From Stachybotrys elegans (lineage: Eukaryota; Ascomycota; Sordariomycetes; Hypocreales; Stachybotryaceae): 64,000 bases of DNA. The translations under genes and the position numbers were made by a program. The stretch lies in assembly GCA_020746835.1 (NCBI GenBank), contig JAGPNK010000003.1, forward strand, positions 2,728,001 to 2,792,000. Direction: 5' to 3'. Below the pieces are notes generated by a model. That model saw only the letters and a list, made by a program, of their open reading frames with translations, had not been told where the DNA came from and did not search any database. Positions within the stretch are counted from its first letter, which is position 1. Each line of letters starts with the position of its first letter. Below are positions 50,488 through 62,216 of this stretch, piece by piece.

Positions 50488-51938
50488 ATGGCAGCCATGG
50501 AGTCACCCGAAAGGCTGGCGTTGATTCGAGAGAATCTCGCAGAGTTTTTGAACCCGGAGATTGTCGAGAAAATCGTCCTAGAGGGAGGCAATCCCAAAAT
50601 TTATTGGGGTGAGTCTTTGACCTGACAAAGGCCATATCCAGCAATCCCGACTAATGAGCCCGAGTGTAGGCACTGCCACGACTGGCCGTCCACACTGTGG
50701 TTACTTCGTACCGGCTATGAAGATTGCCCAGTTCCTGGCGGCAGGCTGCGAAGTCACAGTTTTACTGGCCGACGTCCATGCCTTCCTCGATAGCTTGAAA
50801 GCTCCCATCGAGCTCGTCAAGCACCGTGCTGAATTCTACCGTCACATCATTACATCCATGCTCCAAGCAGTTGGCGTCCCCACCGACAAACTGCGAATGG
50901 TGCTTGGAAGCTCATTTCAACTGAGTTCTGACTATGTCATGGATGTCTACAAGCTCGCCTCCATCACCTCGGAACACGACGCTAAGAAGGCTGGTGCTGA
51001 GATTGTCAAGCAGTCCAAAAGTGCACCACTAAGCAGCCTCCTGTACCCCATGCTTCAAGTTCTGGACGAACAATATCTGGGCTGTGACGCGCAATTCGGA
51101 GGTATTGTGATCTGTCTGCCAACAGTGTTCCCACCCACAAGCTGACGCCATGACAGGTGTTGACCAACGCAAGCTGTTCACTGCTGCAAAGGACTGGCTG
51201 CCAAAGCTTGGCTACCGAGAGGTGAGTGCACACAAGAACAACAGGAGTCTCTGACTAATGCAGCTTCAAGCGTGCCCATCTCCTTAACCCGATGGTCCCA
51301 GGATTGCAAGGTGGAAAGATGAGCTCGAGCGACCCAGGTAATAGGCCTTCTCACTGTGGTGACTGCCTCCACCTATGACTGACATATGGATAGACAGTAA
51401 AATTGATCTCCTCGACCCTGCCGACGTGGTAACGAAGAAGATTCGGAAGGCTGTTGCTGTCCCAAAGGTCGTTGAAGAGAACGGGGTTCTGGCATTTGTG
51501 GAGTTCGTGCTGCTGCCGGCGTCTAGACTTCAAGGCAAACAGTTCCAAGTCGAGCGTGAGCGAGACGGTCTCGAGCCTCTGGTCTACAGTGACATCGCAA
51601 AGATGCATGATGACTACAGGAATGATGTGGTATGTCTCCGGTGTGACCCTGTTATCGATTGATGACTGTAGAGAATTCTTGACTAACTTAACAAATAGCT
51701 CACGCCACAACTGCTGAAGCCAGCGGTTGCCAAAGCCCTGAATGAGCTACTCAAGCCGATACAAGATGCTTACCAAGCATCTCAGGAATGGCAAAATATT
51801 GCCCTGGAAGCCTACCCCCCTCCACCAAAGAAAGAAAAGAAAGTCAAGGATAAGGGCTCTCGGCACCCGGGAGCAGTGGCAGTGGCGGACAGGACCAAGG
51901 ATACTAAGGAACCAGGGGAGACAACACCGGCTGCCTAG
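50488..51938 (+). CDS. TYS1: cytosolic tyrosyl-tRNA synthetase
   Basis: Class I synthetase that charges tRNA-Tyr. Six exons (50488-50608, 50670-51101, 51157-51221, 51271-51337, 51394-51629, 51699-51938) give 386 aa. The HIGH-type signature is PHCGY (48-52) in TATTGRPHCGYFVPAMKIA, and the second signature is GGKMSSS (220-226). Tyrosine-pocket and fold segments include VTVLLADVHAFLDSLKAP, YPMLQVLDEQYLGCDAQFGG and VDQRKLFTAAKDWLPKLGY. The C-terminal EPLVYSDIAKMHDDY and LTPQLLKPAVAKALNELLKP match the archaeal/eukaryotic branch, not the mitochondrial enzyme. A Lys-rich tail ends GETTPAA. No targeting peptide is seen. A Gcn4/Cpc1 site precedes it. Confidence 0.96.
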
Positions 51939-52280
51939 AATGCCTACTCGGACAAACTAGAAGAGGACTGGCGACGACGTATGCTTAAGTACCAAGAGTG
52001 AACAAAATCTAGAACCACAAAGCCAGTCCAAGTGACAGACTCAAGTATGTGATGTATTGCCAATGTTCGTATTGATGAAGTATACTACAGAAGTATAATG
52101 TGAAAAATAGGTAAGAAAGAAGTAAAAGTATCTCACCGAGAGCCCATACACTACTAGCCCTCGTTCACAGTTCAGGCGTGCTGATGTGGCGTAACTCATG
52201 TACACTGCGAGTTGGTTCATCCGTCTGTGCCCGTTAGAGCACGATATGTACTATACAGATGGTGTGACCTTTGCCAAGGC
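51939..52280. other. convergent 3' region
   Basis: Tail-to-tail interval of about 340 bp between TyrRS and the hydrophobin; nothing else seen. Confidence 0.5.
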
Positions 52281-53042
52281 TTAGACACCGACGGGCGGCT
52301 GGCAGAGAACTCCTTGTCCAAGCTGGATAAGTGTTAGAATGAAACGGTCCTGTAGAGGTAGCGCGAAACTTACAAGGGGAAGGACACAGCACAGGGGCCG
52401 CGCGTTGCCGCAAATGTCCGAGAAGTCGTCCGCGTTACTGGGGGTAGCGTGGGCTGAGAACTATGATCAGCACAAGCGCTTGGAAGAAGGCAATTTGCAC
52501 TCACGGTTGTCGCAGTCGAGCGAGGCAACACCAAGGACATCAGTAGCACAGCACTGAGGGGTGCTGTAAAGAGTGCCAGGGCAAGGGTTGTAGTTGCCTC
52601 CGCTGCCGCCGTTACCACCACCGGGTTGGTTACCATTGCCACCGTTGTTACCACCGCCGGGTTGGTTACCATTGCCGCCGTTGTTACCACCACCGGGTTG
52701 GTTACCATTGCCGCCGTTGTTACCACCACCGGGTTGGTTACCATTGCCGCCGTTGTTACCACCACCGGGTTGGTTACCATCGCCAGGGTGGTTGCCATCA
52801 CCGCCGTTGCCGGGATAGCTGCCGTTATCACCGCCGTTGGCAGGAGGGTGGGGGTAGGCCTCATCCTCATCCTTATCCTTGTTGTCGCCGGGGCCGCTAG
52901 GGCCGCCGTAGTTGTCACTGCCGGAAGGTCCCTCGGGGCTGGGGCTAACGTCTCCGGTGTAGTAAAGGTTGCTGCTGTCGCTGCCGGTAGGCAAAGCCAT
53001 GGCGGCGGCAACGAAGAGACCAGCAACAGTGAAGAACTTCAT
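52281..53042 (-). CDS. class II hydrophobin with Gly/Asn/Gln/Pro repeat region
   Basis: Small secreted amphipathic protein that coats hyphae and spores. Exons 53042-52505, 52453-52374 and 52322-52281 give 219 aa. The signal peptide is MKFFTVAGLFVAAAMALP. Residues about 25-80 are Ser/Pro/Gly/acidic. Then come tandem copies of a 12-residue unit (GNQPGGGNNGGN). The hydrophobin domain supplies eight Cys in the class II pattern: NPCPGTLYSTPQCCATDVLG, SLDCDN, DDFSDICGNARPLCCVLPLL and GVLCQPP. Both introns lie within the domain and are needed to see Cys 5-8. Normal class II hydrophobins are about 70-110 aa, so the repeat region doubles the length. Claviceps multi-domain hydrophobins also carry Gly/Asn-rich spacers; this one has a single domain. 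Confidence 0.93.
52621..52790 (-). repeat. in-frame 36-bp minisatellite in the hydrophobin gene
   Basis: Units start at 52621, 52657, 52693, 52729 and 52765, nearly identical, with the last one diverging after about 20 bp. Each encodes 12 residues. The few differences seen between full units are silent (ACC versus GCC on the plus strand). Confidence 0.9.
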
Positions 53043-55620
53043 GTTGATTATTTTGTAGTGGAGTGTTGGATGCAGATGAAGCGAGAGTGAGGTGAAACGA
53101 GAGTATTCAAGGAATGCTTGACTGAGGATGATGCAAAGGATGAGATTGAATGAGATGGTGTGAGTTGAGAGTGATGGAAGAAATGAAAACGAGGATACCA
53201 TCAAGACTTATATATTCTTTTCAAGCGCCAACATGTGCTTGGTTTGTCATTGACATAACAGTTGTCCTCCTTCTCTTCTCGCAAGTGATTAATTTCCCAG
53301 ATGAGAAAGTGACTCAAACCAGCGCCACCTACACAGAGTCAAGTGAGACGGTATTCAAGCCTCCCATTTGTCTGAGTCGTATGTGTGGTCTGTGACTACT
53401 CTTTCATGCCCCATCCAGGTGCTTGGTTGTTTGAGTGATGTGAATACAGGACTGCATACTGGTGTCCCAAGCTAAGCCACTTACACAGAAGGCCGTCATG
53501 TCAGAAGTTATTGCTGCCCTGGCTTATACCGCTAGATCGTACAAGCTTATGATTGATGTCCCCATTGTTGTGAACCCTTCTTAGTGCGTTGGCGGCTGAT
53601 AAGGCTTGGTTCGGATCCTGACAGCATCAATACGGAGCCGGATAGTTGTACGTACATGGAGCGCAACCCTTGTTCAGTCTATTATCGGTCTCTTTGGTCG
53701 TGGCGTCCGACGTGTGCCGACTGAAGCGTGCCGACCGAAGCGAGGTGCCACGGGCAGTAGTTTGCCACTTCAGGTCTAATCTCAGATGCTCCAGGTTGTT
53801 GAGCAATGTGACATACGCATTCGCCCTTAGGCTGCTCCTGTTCGATCTGGCAAAAGAAATCGTATTCGGCCAGCTAATTTCCTTGAGACGAACCGCGAGC
53901 GCTAGCTGGCCGGGCAAGGGACAGTCCGTGGACTCGCTGCCTGATGTCCTTGATAGAGAAAGAAGAGAAGCACGGCAGTTAGCCAAGCAAGGTGACCCTT
54001 CGTTGCTTTAGACATTGCGGAACACAATTCTACAGTCCGTTGCACTTGTCAACTCTGTGGCGCTGCCCCCCCCCCCCCCCCCCGCCCAACCCCAATGGTG
54101 AGCGTCGAGTTTTGCCACACAGTGTAGAGCGACACGATAACACCCAGCCACAAGGCCTTGATGCAAGGTTGGGTGCCAGCGTGGTTGAGATCGCGACCTC
54201 GCTTAGGGATGAACCCCCTCCCTTCATGCCGAAGATCTCACGCATTGATCTGGGGACCACAGGACCCATGATCATTGTGAAGCCAAGACGAACCAGCTAA
54301 GACAATTATCAGGGGCTGCTGCGTGAGAGCAGAACATCTCTCTGTTGGCCGATGTGTAGAGAAAGCTGGCGATGTGTCCTACACCGACACATTCGAAATG
54401 TCTCTGCGCAAGGTGGGATGGCTGAACCCTAGAAGGGTGACAAGCCTCTTGACTGAATCGTGCCAGCCGCGCTCACGGAGCATGTCTTAGATTGGCGATG
54501 CCCCTGGTCACGATCGTATGCGAGAAGGCGGCAGCTGATTGGCAAATCTCATTCGGTTCAGGTAGACCGGGCTTGTGGGAGCTCATTGCTTTACTTCTTT
54601 CCCTTGCAGAAGGGGACCGTGCAAGGTGGTTGGGGGTCGCTCTGGTTTTGGGTCGAGGCCGCGTGGCCTGCAGGACGCGTCTATGTCTTGAAAGACACAG
54701 CATGGGCTTGAGTGAATGTTGCTCGACCGAAATGATCCGACGGCACCCAAGGAGCACCAGCCGATGACCTGGTCGACTCGGATGCGCAGAGTTCCGAGAT
54801 GTCTTATACACAAGGGGGTTGTATACTGGCCATAAACAAACCTCATGATAGCTCTGTCAGACCTACTCTTTGGGTATGTCAATGGCTGACAGTGCGACAA
54901 TCGGGCGGGCGGTTTCCCGTGACTGGCCCAACAACAACACACCCTTCAAGGCTGGGCTTCGTACAATACATCCCACACACCGTCAATTGATGTCTTGATT
55001 TACGTACAGATCGGGTTGGGAAGTTGAACATGGGGAAGGCTGAAAGCCCGACAGGGTCAGAGTGGGGGGTGTCTTAGTCACTTTGATGTGTCTCTTCCTG
55101 ACAACAGGGTTGGAGCAAGCCGAGTCCCGAGCAGTAGTATGATTGACATCGGTGTGGCTTTGGAGCCCCACCTCCAACCAACCTCGTACAAATCGATTCG
55201 ATCGATGTCTGGGCTAGTACCTCAATGGGTTCACATCCATATTGCCCCACCAATGAAGCCACCGTCTAAGAGCCCAGGTGGTGCTTCCAGTTCTCAAATT
55301 TTACTTTCATTCCACTTTATTTTTCTTTCATCACCCAGTCGGAGGACAGCATTTGCGATCAGCTGCCTCATCTCTCGGTCCTATGTGAAGGAACTCTTTT
55401 CATGGGATGCCTCTGTACCTTGCACTCTGTTGATACGCTCCGCCGTTTCTCACAGTAGTACACCCTTCCATCTTCTGCGTCATCAAACAACTTTCGCTCC
55501 TCCGGCGGCGCTCAACACTTCCCAATCGCCCTTCACGGTATTTGCACCTACACTGTTCTGTTTGGTGCAAAACATTGATCAGCATCGTTGACTATCCCTC
55601 GTCTATTCACAATAGACACA
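53043..55620. other. long divergent region, hydrophobin / AVT3-like gene
   Basis: About 2.6 kb, the longest gene-free stretch in the GC-normal part. It contains an 18-C run. Open frames of 60-120 codons are present but none has a recognisable domain. A large promoter would suit a developmentally regulated hydrophobin. Confidence 0.45.
54066..54083. repeat. poly-C run of 18
   Basis: Uninterrupted C homopolymer in the hydrophobin/AVT3 intergenic region. Confidence 0.9.
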
Positions 55621-57489
55621 ATGGAGAGCCAGGCGGACACGCCAGACATCACGGGGAGTGGACTAGATCAACGCCATGCTGCAATTCTCGAGCGTCACTT
55701 ACCCGATGGCTACTCTGCCGAGCCTGAGGTCAGTCTCTCTAAGGATCCTGTCCCAATTAATACTGGCGAAGATTCTGGGCTGGCCAACAATTCCGTATCA
55801 AGCCTGGGCTCCGCCTCAGATTTAGAGGCTCCCCCCACAGTTCCTACAACTCGCGTCGGTTCACCAGGCCCGGCAACCCTTGAATCATCGCTGAAGCTTC
55901 TCGGGGGTGACATTCACCGTGATCTATACAAGATCAAAGCACGTGCTTCATCCCTTCGTCGTGCAGCTACCTTCTCCCATAACCCGTCCCCACGTCTTCA
56001 TCCTGACAGTGTTCTCCCATACGACGAGCAACGGGAACCTGGCGGGTTTCGACGCCACCACATGCATCGTCAAGCCCGCCAGAGACGGCTCAGCAAGTCA
56101 TTGTTCGTGGCGCGTAGCTTCGTCGAGTTCCTCGACTTGTATGGAAGCTTCGCGGGCGAGGATCTCGAGGATACAGACTCCTCTGAAGATGAGTCGGCCA
56201 TCACAGACCGAGAGGCTGATGCTGAGGATGGGGAGTACGAGCCTTCTGAGCGGCGTCCATTGCTCGGTCGGAGGCGCAGCTCGAGAAGGCTTCCTAAAGA
56301 GGGCGATGCCGGTACCGTCAAAACCTTCTTTACTCTGCTCAAAGCCTTTATCGGCACAGGCATCATGTTTTTGCCAAAAGCGTTCCGCAATGGCGGTATT
56401 GTTTTCTCCTCCATGACTCTTGTCATTGTATCTTTGATAAATTGCATATGCTTTCGCCTATTGCTGGATTGTCGGCAGAAGTATGGCGGGGGTGGCTATG
56501 GAGATCTTGGTAAAGCCATTGTAGGACCTCGGTTTCGAAGCTTGGTGCTTGCTTCCATTGCGATATCCCAGCTCGGTTTCGTGTGCTCAGGCCTTATTTT
56601 TACGGCCGAGAACCTGTGGGCTTTTCTGGATGCTGTCTCACACAGATCTCGGGGATTGCAGATAGGGGTGCCAGCGCTGATTGCACTGCAGCTCATCCTC
56701 CTTATTCCCCTTGCTCTTATCCGGAACATTTCCAAGCTCGGCCCTGCAGCTCTTCTGGCCGATGCATTCATCATGATAGGCCTTGTCTACATCTGGTATT
56801 ACGACATCCAATACTTATTCACCAATGGCATCAACCCGACCGTTCAACTGTTTAACCCATCCGATTACGCACTCACCATCGGCTCCGCTATTTTCACATT
56901 CGAGGGTATCGGCCTCATCTTGCCCATTCAATCAAGCATGAAAAACCCGCAGCACTTCAGTGGGCTCCTTTACTTGGTCATGTTTTTGATCACCATTATC
57001 TTCACATCTGTCGGGGCGTTGTGCTATGCCACCTTTGGCGAAGATACCAAGATCCAGGTCATGTCTAATTTCCCTCAGGATTCAGCACTTGTCAACGCGG
57101 TACAATTCCTGTACTCCATGGCGGTGCTAGGTGGAGAGCCCGTACAGCTGTTCCCGGCCATTCGAATTATCGAGACTTCCCTGTTCGGAGAACGAGCTAC
57201 AGGCAAGAAAAGCGCAGCTATCAAGTGGCAAAAGAACGGACTACGGACTGTGGTCATGACTCTTTGTGTGGGAATCGCCATGGTCGGGGCTACTGACCTG
57301 GACAAGTTCGTGGCCTTGATAGGAAGCTTGGCTTGTGTACCACTTGTGTATATCTATCCCGCTTTCCTACATTATCATGGAACTGCAGAATCTGGATGGG
57401 CAAAGGGACTGGACATAGCCCTAATTCTCCTGGGCATAGTAGCAATGGTATTTAGTACTAGTATAACAGTATCTCAGTGGGTAAGGTAG
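55621..57489 (+). CDS. vacuolar amino-acid transporter, AVT3/AVT4 type
   Basis: Single exon of 622 aa. The start is MESQADTPDITGSGLDQRHA at 55621; the frame extends 11 codons upstream without an ATG. Residues 1-235 are a cytosolic Ser/Arg/acidic extension with SLKLLGGDIHRDLYKIK and ERRPLLGRRRSSRRL, the latter a dileucine-like vacuole-sorting context. From about residue 237 the AAAP permease domain begins with TVKTFFTLLKAFIGTGIMFL, where the unwound GTG helix binds substrate, and has about 11 membrane segments. ALTIGSAIFTFEGIGLILPI and LGGEPVQLFPAIRIIE are family marks. Yeast Avt3/4 export neutral and basic amino acids from the vacuole. The stop lies exactly at the edge of the AT-rich block and the last 25 codons are unusually A/T-ending. 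Confidence 0.93.
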   Translation: MESQADTPDITGSGLDQRHAAILERHLPDGYSAEPEVSLSKDPVPINTGEDSGLANNSVSSLGSASDLEAPPTVPTTRVGSPGPATLESSLKLLGGDIHRDLYKIKARASSLRRAATFSHNPSPRLHPDSVLPYDEQREPGGFRRHHMHRQARQRRLSKSLFVARSFVEFLDLYGSFAGEDLEDTDSSEDESAITDREADAEDGEYEPSERRPLLGRRRSSRRLPKEGDAGTVKTFFTLLKAFIGTGIMFLPKAFRNGGIVFSSMTLVIVSLINCICFRLLLDCRQKYGGGGYGDLGKAIVGPRFRSLVLASIAISQLGFVCSGLIFTAENLWAFLDAVSHRSRGLQIGVPALIALQLILLIPLALIRNISKLGPAALLADAFIMIGLVYIWYYDIQYLFTNGINPTVQLFNPSDYALTIGSAIFTFEGIGLILPIQSSMKNPQHFSGLLYLVMFLITIIFTSVGALCYATFGEDTKIQVMSNFPQDSALVNAVQFLYSMAVLGGEPVQLFPAIRIIETSLFGERATGKKSAAIKWQKNGLRTVVMTLCVGIAMVGATDLDKFVALIGSLACVPLVYIYPAFLHYHGTAESGWAKGLDIALILLGIVAMVFSTSITVSQWVR

Positions 57490-57529
57490 AACTATTAAAA
57501 AGATCTTTAATTTATAAAATAAAATCTAC

Positions 57530-57722
57530 TTAAAAAGAATTATTAAGTTAACTAAAGCTTTAATACTTTAATAATTATATGGGTAGCCTAATAATGGCCT
57601 TGTTGTTATTTTTCTCTACTATTTATAACTGTATTAGTTACTAGGGCACTAGATACTACCTCTACTGTTTATTTATTCTCTACTGTTTATACTCTATACT
57701 ATATACTCTTTTCCTTATTATA
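57530..57722 (-). repeat. repeat family A, reverse copy 1 (with end of unit B)
   Basis: Reverse orientation. It includes the motif CTAGGGCACTAGATACTACC, the CTATACTATATACTC stretch, and on its left side the AACTAAAGCTTT sequence that belongs to unit B. Confidence 0.75.
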
Positions 57723-58380
57723 AAGCTATTATTAAACTACTTTTAAGGGTAGTTAATATTATAGGCTTAGGCTTTATCTATACCTTATTAAAAGCTAAAG
57801 CAGAAAGTAAAGCTATTAGAATAGCTAGAAAGAGAAATCTAAAAAGCTTTCTTTTCTAGACCTTTCTTTTCTCTTTAAAAATAATAATTCTTTATTATAT
57901 ATCTACTATAGTATATACTTAAAGCTAGTCTATTATAATTATTATTCTTTCTCTATAATAAAATTAAAAAATTAGCTTTATTAAATAGATAGAAGCTATA
58001 AATATACTAAAATAGAAAATAATCTAGTTAAATAATTATAAATATTTAGATTAATATAACTAAATATAAAAATACTATAATAATAAATACTATAATAATA
58101 AAATTATATTAAAATACTAAACTAAATAATTATATAGTAAAATAAGCTTATATATATAAGGAAAGTAAAAATAAAAACTATATATTAATAGTTATAAACT
58201 ATAAAGACTTAATTAAAAATACTTTAAATAATAGTTATAGACTAAATAGATATAATACTATTAACTTAAAACCTTATAATATCTCTAATTAATTCTATTA
58301 TATTTATATTTAACCCTATAGTATTTATATCTAATATAAAAAATAATACTATATTAATATAAAGAATAGTAATACTAATA

Positions 58381-58611
58381 TATGCCTGTGTATATATGGC
58401 TTATAATGAAGTTATAGCCACTTATAGCTCAGTCACTTAGCCATTTAGCTAGTTAGCTACTATATATAGATAGCCTAATAATAGCCTTATTATTATTTCT
58501 CTCTACTATTTATAACTATATTAATTACTAGGGCACTAAATACTATCTCTACTGTTTATTTACTTTTTACTATTTATACTCTATATTATATACTCTTTTT
58601 CTTATTATAAA
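58381..58611 (-). repeat. repeat family A, reverse copy 2
   Basis: Full-length reverse copy from the TATGGCTTATAATG side through TAGCTCAGTCACTTAGCC to CTTTTTCTTATTATA. Confidence 0.8.
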
Positions 58612-59484
58612 TAGAATAATATAAATATAATTAAATATATTTAAAACTAACTAGGAATATTAATTTAAAAATAAATAGTTTTATAGTATATATAATGTAA
58701 GCTTTTAGTAAAGAAATTTATTAAATACTTAGATTTACTTTATAAAGATTTATATTAAAGATAATAAATAATAATTATCTTAATAAAAATTAAATAAAAC
58801 TAAAATAAAAAGTTCTTATAGTTTTTAATTTATTTTAAATAATTAATTAATTAAATAAAAAGCTATATATAGACTCTAAAGATAAAGATTTATTAATTAT
58901 ATACTATAGTATTAAAGAATCTAAAGATAGTATTAATAGAATACAATATATCCATAAATAATTATAAAGTAATAAAAGATAAACTCTAGAAGATTATAAT
59001 TAATCTAAAGATCTATAGTACTTAAAATAACCCTAACTAATAATAGAGAGATATTATAGCTTTAGCTAAATAAATAAAAGACTATAAAGGGAATATTATA
59101 ATAATAAATATAAACTATTTAAAAGCTAAATTAATAAAAAAGAAAAAAAACTAAAAGCCTAAGTAGGATAAGAAATAAATAAAATAGGTAATTATAAAAG
59201 AAATAAATTATAAATATAAAGAAAGACTTTATCTCTAGTATAGAAAAAGTAGATATATAATCTAAAAATACAATTTTTTTAATCTATCTAACTAATATAA
59301 AAAGCTTAATACTAGCTAAAATAGAAAGTATAGAATAAATAGTAATAAAAAAGAATAAAAATTTAGAAAATAAATAGCTTCTTTATTTAATTATAAAGAA
59401 AAATAGTAAAATAGACTATAAAAAATTAATATAGAATTAAATAGAGTTTAAATAATAGAAAACTTAGAGATATAGTTTAAGCTT

Positions 59485-59541
59485 ATTTATTTACTCTTTA
59501 CTACTTATACTCTATACTATATACTCTTTTCCTTATTATAG
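59485..59541 (-). repeat. repeat family A, reverse fragment
   Basis: Short reverse fragment containing TACTCTATACTATATACTC, next to a forward copy, so the two face each other tail to tail. Confidence 0.65.
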
Positions 59542-59576
59542 TCTAAGCTTAATAAAAAACCTTTTTTTATATCTAT

Positions 59577-59698
59577 CTTTATAATAAGGAAAAGAATATA
59601 TAGTATAGAGTATAAGCAGTAAAAAGCAAATAAATAGTAGAGATAGTACCTAGTGCCTTAGTAACTAATATAGTTATAAATAGTAGAGAAGAATAATA
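59577..59698 (+). repeat. repeat family A, forward fragment
   Basis: Forward copy carrying the GTATAGAGTATAAGCAG and CCTAGTGCCTTAGTAAC motifs; it stops before the GGCTATTATTA part. Confidence 0.7.
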
Positions 59699-60167
59699 TA
59701 ATTTACTTTATATAAAGAGACTAAGTAAGATATTTATTAGCTTATTAATTATTTTTAAATATTAAAAACTCTATAGTTATAAATATAAGTCTAAATCTAT
59801 TTTTTAATAGTTATAAAATAGATTTTTTATAGCTAAAAAGATTACGATTTTACTAAAGAAAATACTAATAGAAAAAGTAATATAGTTTATTTAATATCTA
59901 TAGAATAGAATAGGCTTAATTTAAATAGCTATAGTATATATATAGTAATAGTAATAGAATATAGTAAATAAAATAAAATAACTAATAAAATAGCTAGAGA
60001 TTAAAGATAAAATATAGCTAGATTTATAGAATATTAAGATAAATAGGCCTAATAAAAAGGTTAACTAAATATATATAAAGTATAAAGTTATAAATATTTT
60101 AATACTATTAATAGTAATACTAAATATATCTAGAGGCCTATATTTAGTATTCTATATAAACTTATAA

Positions 60168-60242
60168 TGAGGAAAAGAGTATGTAGTATAGGGTATAAGT
60201 AGTAGAGAGTAAATAAACAGTAGAGGTAGTGCCTAGTGCCTA
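60168..60242 (+). repeat. repeat family A, forward fragment, less mutated
   Basis: Contains GGAAAAGAGTATGTAGTATA and GTGCCTAGTGCC. It keeps more G and C than most copies. Confidence 0.65.
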
Positions 60243-60845
60243 TATAAACTTATTAAAAAGAATAATAATTAATTTATTTTTAAACTAAATATTTTATAAT
60301 TTAAAATTAGGTCTATTATTAGTTATAGATAAAACTATAGATAAAATAATATAGAAATATAAAATTTAAGAAATTTTATAAATTAAAAATAGTCTAGAGA
60401 AAGAAAACTATAAAGTATTAGTATAATAAAAAAGAAATAAAAAAAAATAATAGTTTTTATAAAAATTATAAAATATAGAGATACTAAATACTTTTAAAAT
60501 AGAATAGAAAGATATATATTATAATAATAGTTCTATTTAAACTAAAATTTAAAAAATTCTAATAGAAGTAATATTTAAACTAACTATAGATATAAAAAAT
60601 AATATAATAATATCTAAAAGAAAAAAAAAAGACTAAAAGTTTTTTTTAAAAAAAGATAGCTATAAAAGTGATATAAAGATTTAATAAATATTAAAAAAAA
60701 ACTAAATTAAAAAAGAATAGATAGAAAGATATATAAAGAAAAATACTAAAGAATAAAGAGATATATTACTTAAATAGAGATTTTAAAGCTAATTTAATAC
60801 CTTAATATAAATATTCTCTTTCTCTTTAATAAGCTATTTTATAAC

Positions 60846-61070
60846 ATAGAAAAGAGTATATAGTATAGAGTATAAATAGTATAGAATAAATAAATAGTAA
60901 AGATAGTGCCTAGTGCCCTAGTAACTAATATAGTTATAAATAGTAGAGAGAAATAATAATAAGGCTATTATTAAACTGCCTGTATAGGGTAGCTAACTGG
61001 CTAAGTGGCCGAGCTATAAGTAGTATATATAAGTATATAATATAACAGGATATTAAGCTAGCCTTTAAAA
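60846..61070 (+). repeat. repeat family A, forward copy followed by unit B
   Basis: Near full-length forward copy including GGGTAGCTAACTGGCTAAG and TGGCCGAGC. Confidence 0.8.
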
Positions 61071-61083
61071 TGACAAATGTATA

Positions 61084-61645
61084 TACTAGACTAGATAGAA
61101 GGCTCTAATAGTGCCTAGCTAGAAAGCTTTAGTTAACTTATTAAATAAAATTATACTATAAAAGCCTTACTATAACTATAACTATAATTTATATCTAAAT
61201 AAAGAGTGTTATAATACTAATAAAAAGCTTTAACAAATAATACTAAAAAAGCCTATAACTGCAATTATATAAGGTTATTATTGCTTTAAACTACTAATAG
61301 AGAAAAGCTTATTCTATAGTTTATAGCTATATAAAGCCTTTAAGTCTCTAGCTTAAAAGAGAAAAATTCCTTATCTATATTACTTAAACTTATATCTATT
61401 ATTATAGAATTAAATAGTAATATAAATATAGTGGAGAGATTAAATCCCCCTACTATATAAGTAGCTATAGTAGCTATAGCTCCTACTATAGAAAGGCCCC
61501 CCCCCCCTTTACTAGTTATCTATACGGTAAGTTATTCTAAGGGGTCTTTTAATAATAGTATTACTAATAGTATATAATAGAATAACTTTTATATATTCCT
61601 AATATATAGTAATTTTAATAAGGAATTATAGCTAAAGCCTAGAAA
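61084..61645 (+). repeat. repeat unit B, copy 1
   Basis: Starts at CTAGACTAGATAGAAGGCTC and includes AGAAAGCTTTAGTTAAC and AAAGCCTTTAAGTCTCTAGC. It carries an 11-C run near 61497. Unit B follows family A in each forward copy, so the two probably belong to one longer element. Confidence 0.75.
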
Positions 61646-61699
61646 AGGGAAAAGAATATAATATAGAGATAAATTAATAATAGAAAAAAGTATAATAAG

Positions 61700-61965
61700 A
61701 AAAAGAGTATATAATAAGGAAAAGAATATATAGTATAGAGTATAAATAGTAAAAAGTAAATAAATAGTAAAGATAGTATCTAGTACTCTAGTAACTAATA
61801 TAGTTATAAATAGTAAAGAGAAATAATAATAAAGCTATTATTAAGCTATTTATATAGGGTAGCTAACTGACTAAATGGCTAAGTAGCCAAGCTATAAGTA
61901 GCGTTATAAGCCATACTAAGCATGTATAGGTAGATAATATAATGGGATATTAAGCAGTAAGTTAG
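61700..61965 (+). repeat. repeat family A, forward copy
   Basis: Forward copy with GGGTAGCTAACTGACTAAAT, GTAGCGTTATAAGCCATAC and AATGGGATATTAAG. Confidence 0.8.
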
Positions 61966-62001
61966 AAAATAGTTTATACTAAAATAATAAATATATATAC
62001 T

Positions 62002-62216
62002 AGACTAGATAGAAGGCTCTAACTAATAGTGCCTGGCTAGAAAGCTTTAGTTAACTTATTAAATAAATACTAACTAACTAAATAAAGTTATACTATAAAA
62101 GCCTTACTATAATCTATATTTAAATAGAAAGCACTATAATGCTAATAGAAAGCTTTAATAATACTAGAAAAGTCTATAATATTACTCTAGGCTATTAATA
62201 AAGAAAAGCTTATTCT
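62002..62216 (+). repeat. repeat unit B, truncated copy 2
   Basis: Begins AGACTAGATAGAAGGCTC and ends at AAAGCTTATTCTATA, where the next family A copy begins. The distal half of unit B is missing. Confidence 0.75.

Noticed and set aside
52594..53090. Long repetitive frames on the plus strand across the hydrophobin repeat
   Set aside because: They are mirror readings of the 36-bp minisatellite; the minus-strand hydrophobin with eight Cys explains the region.
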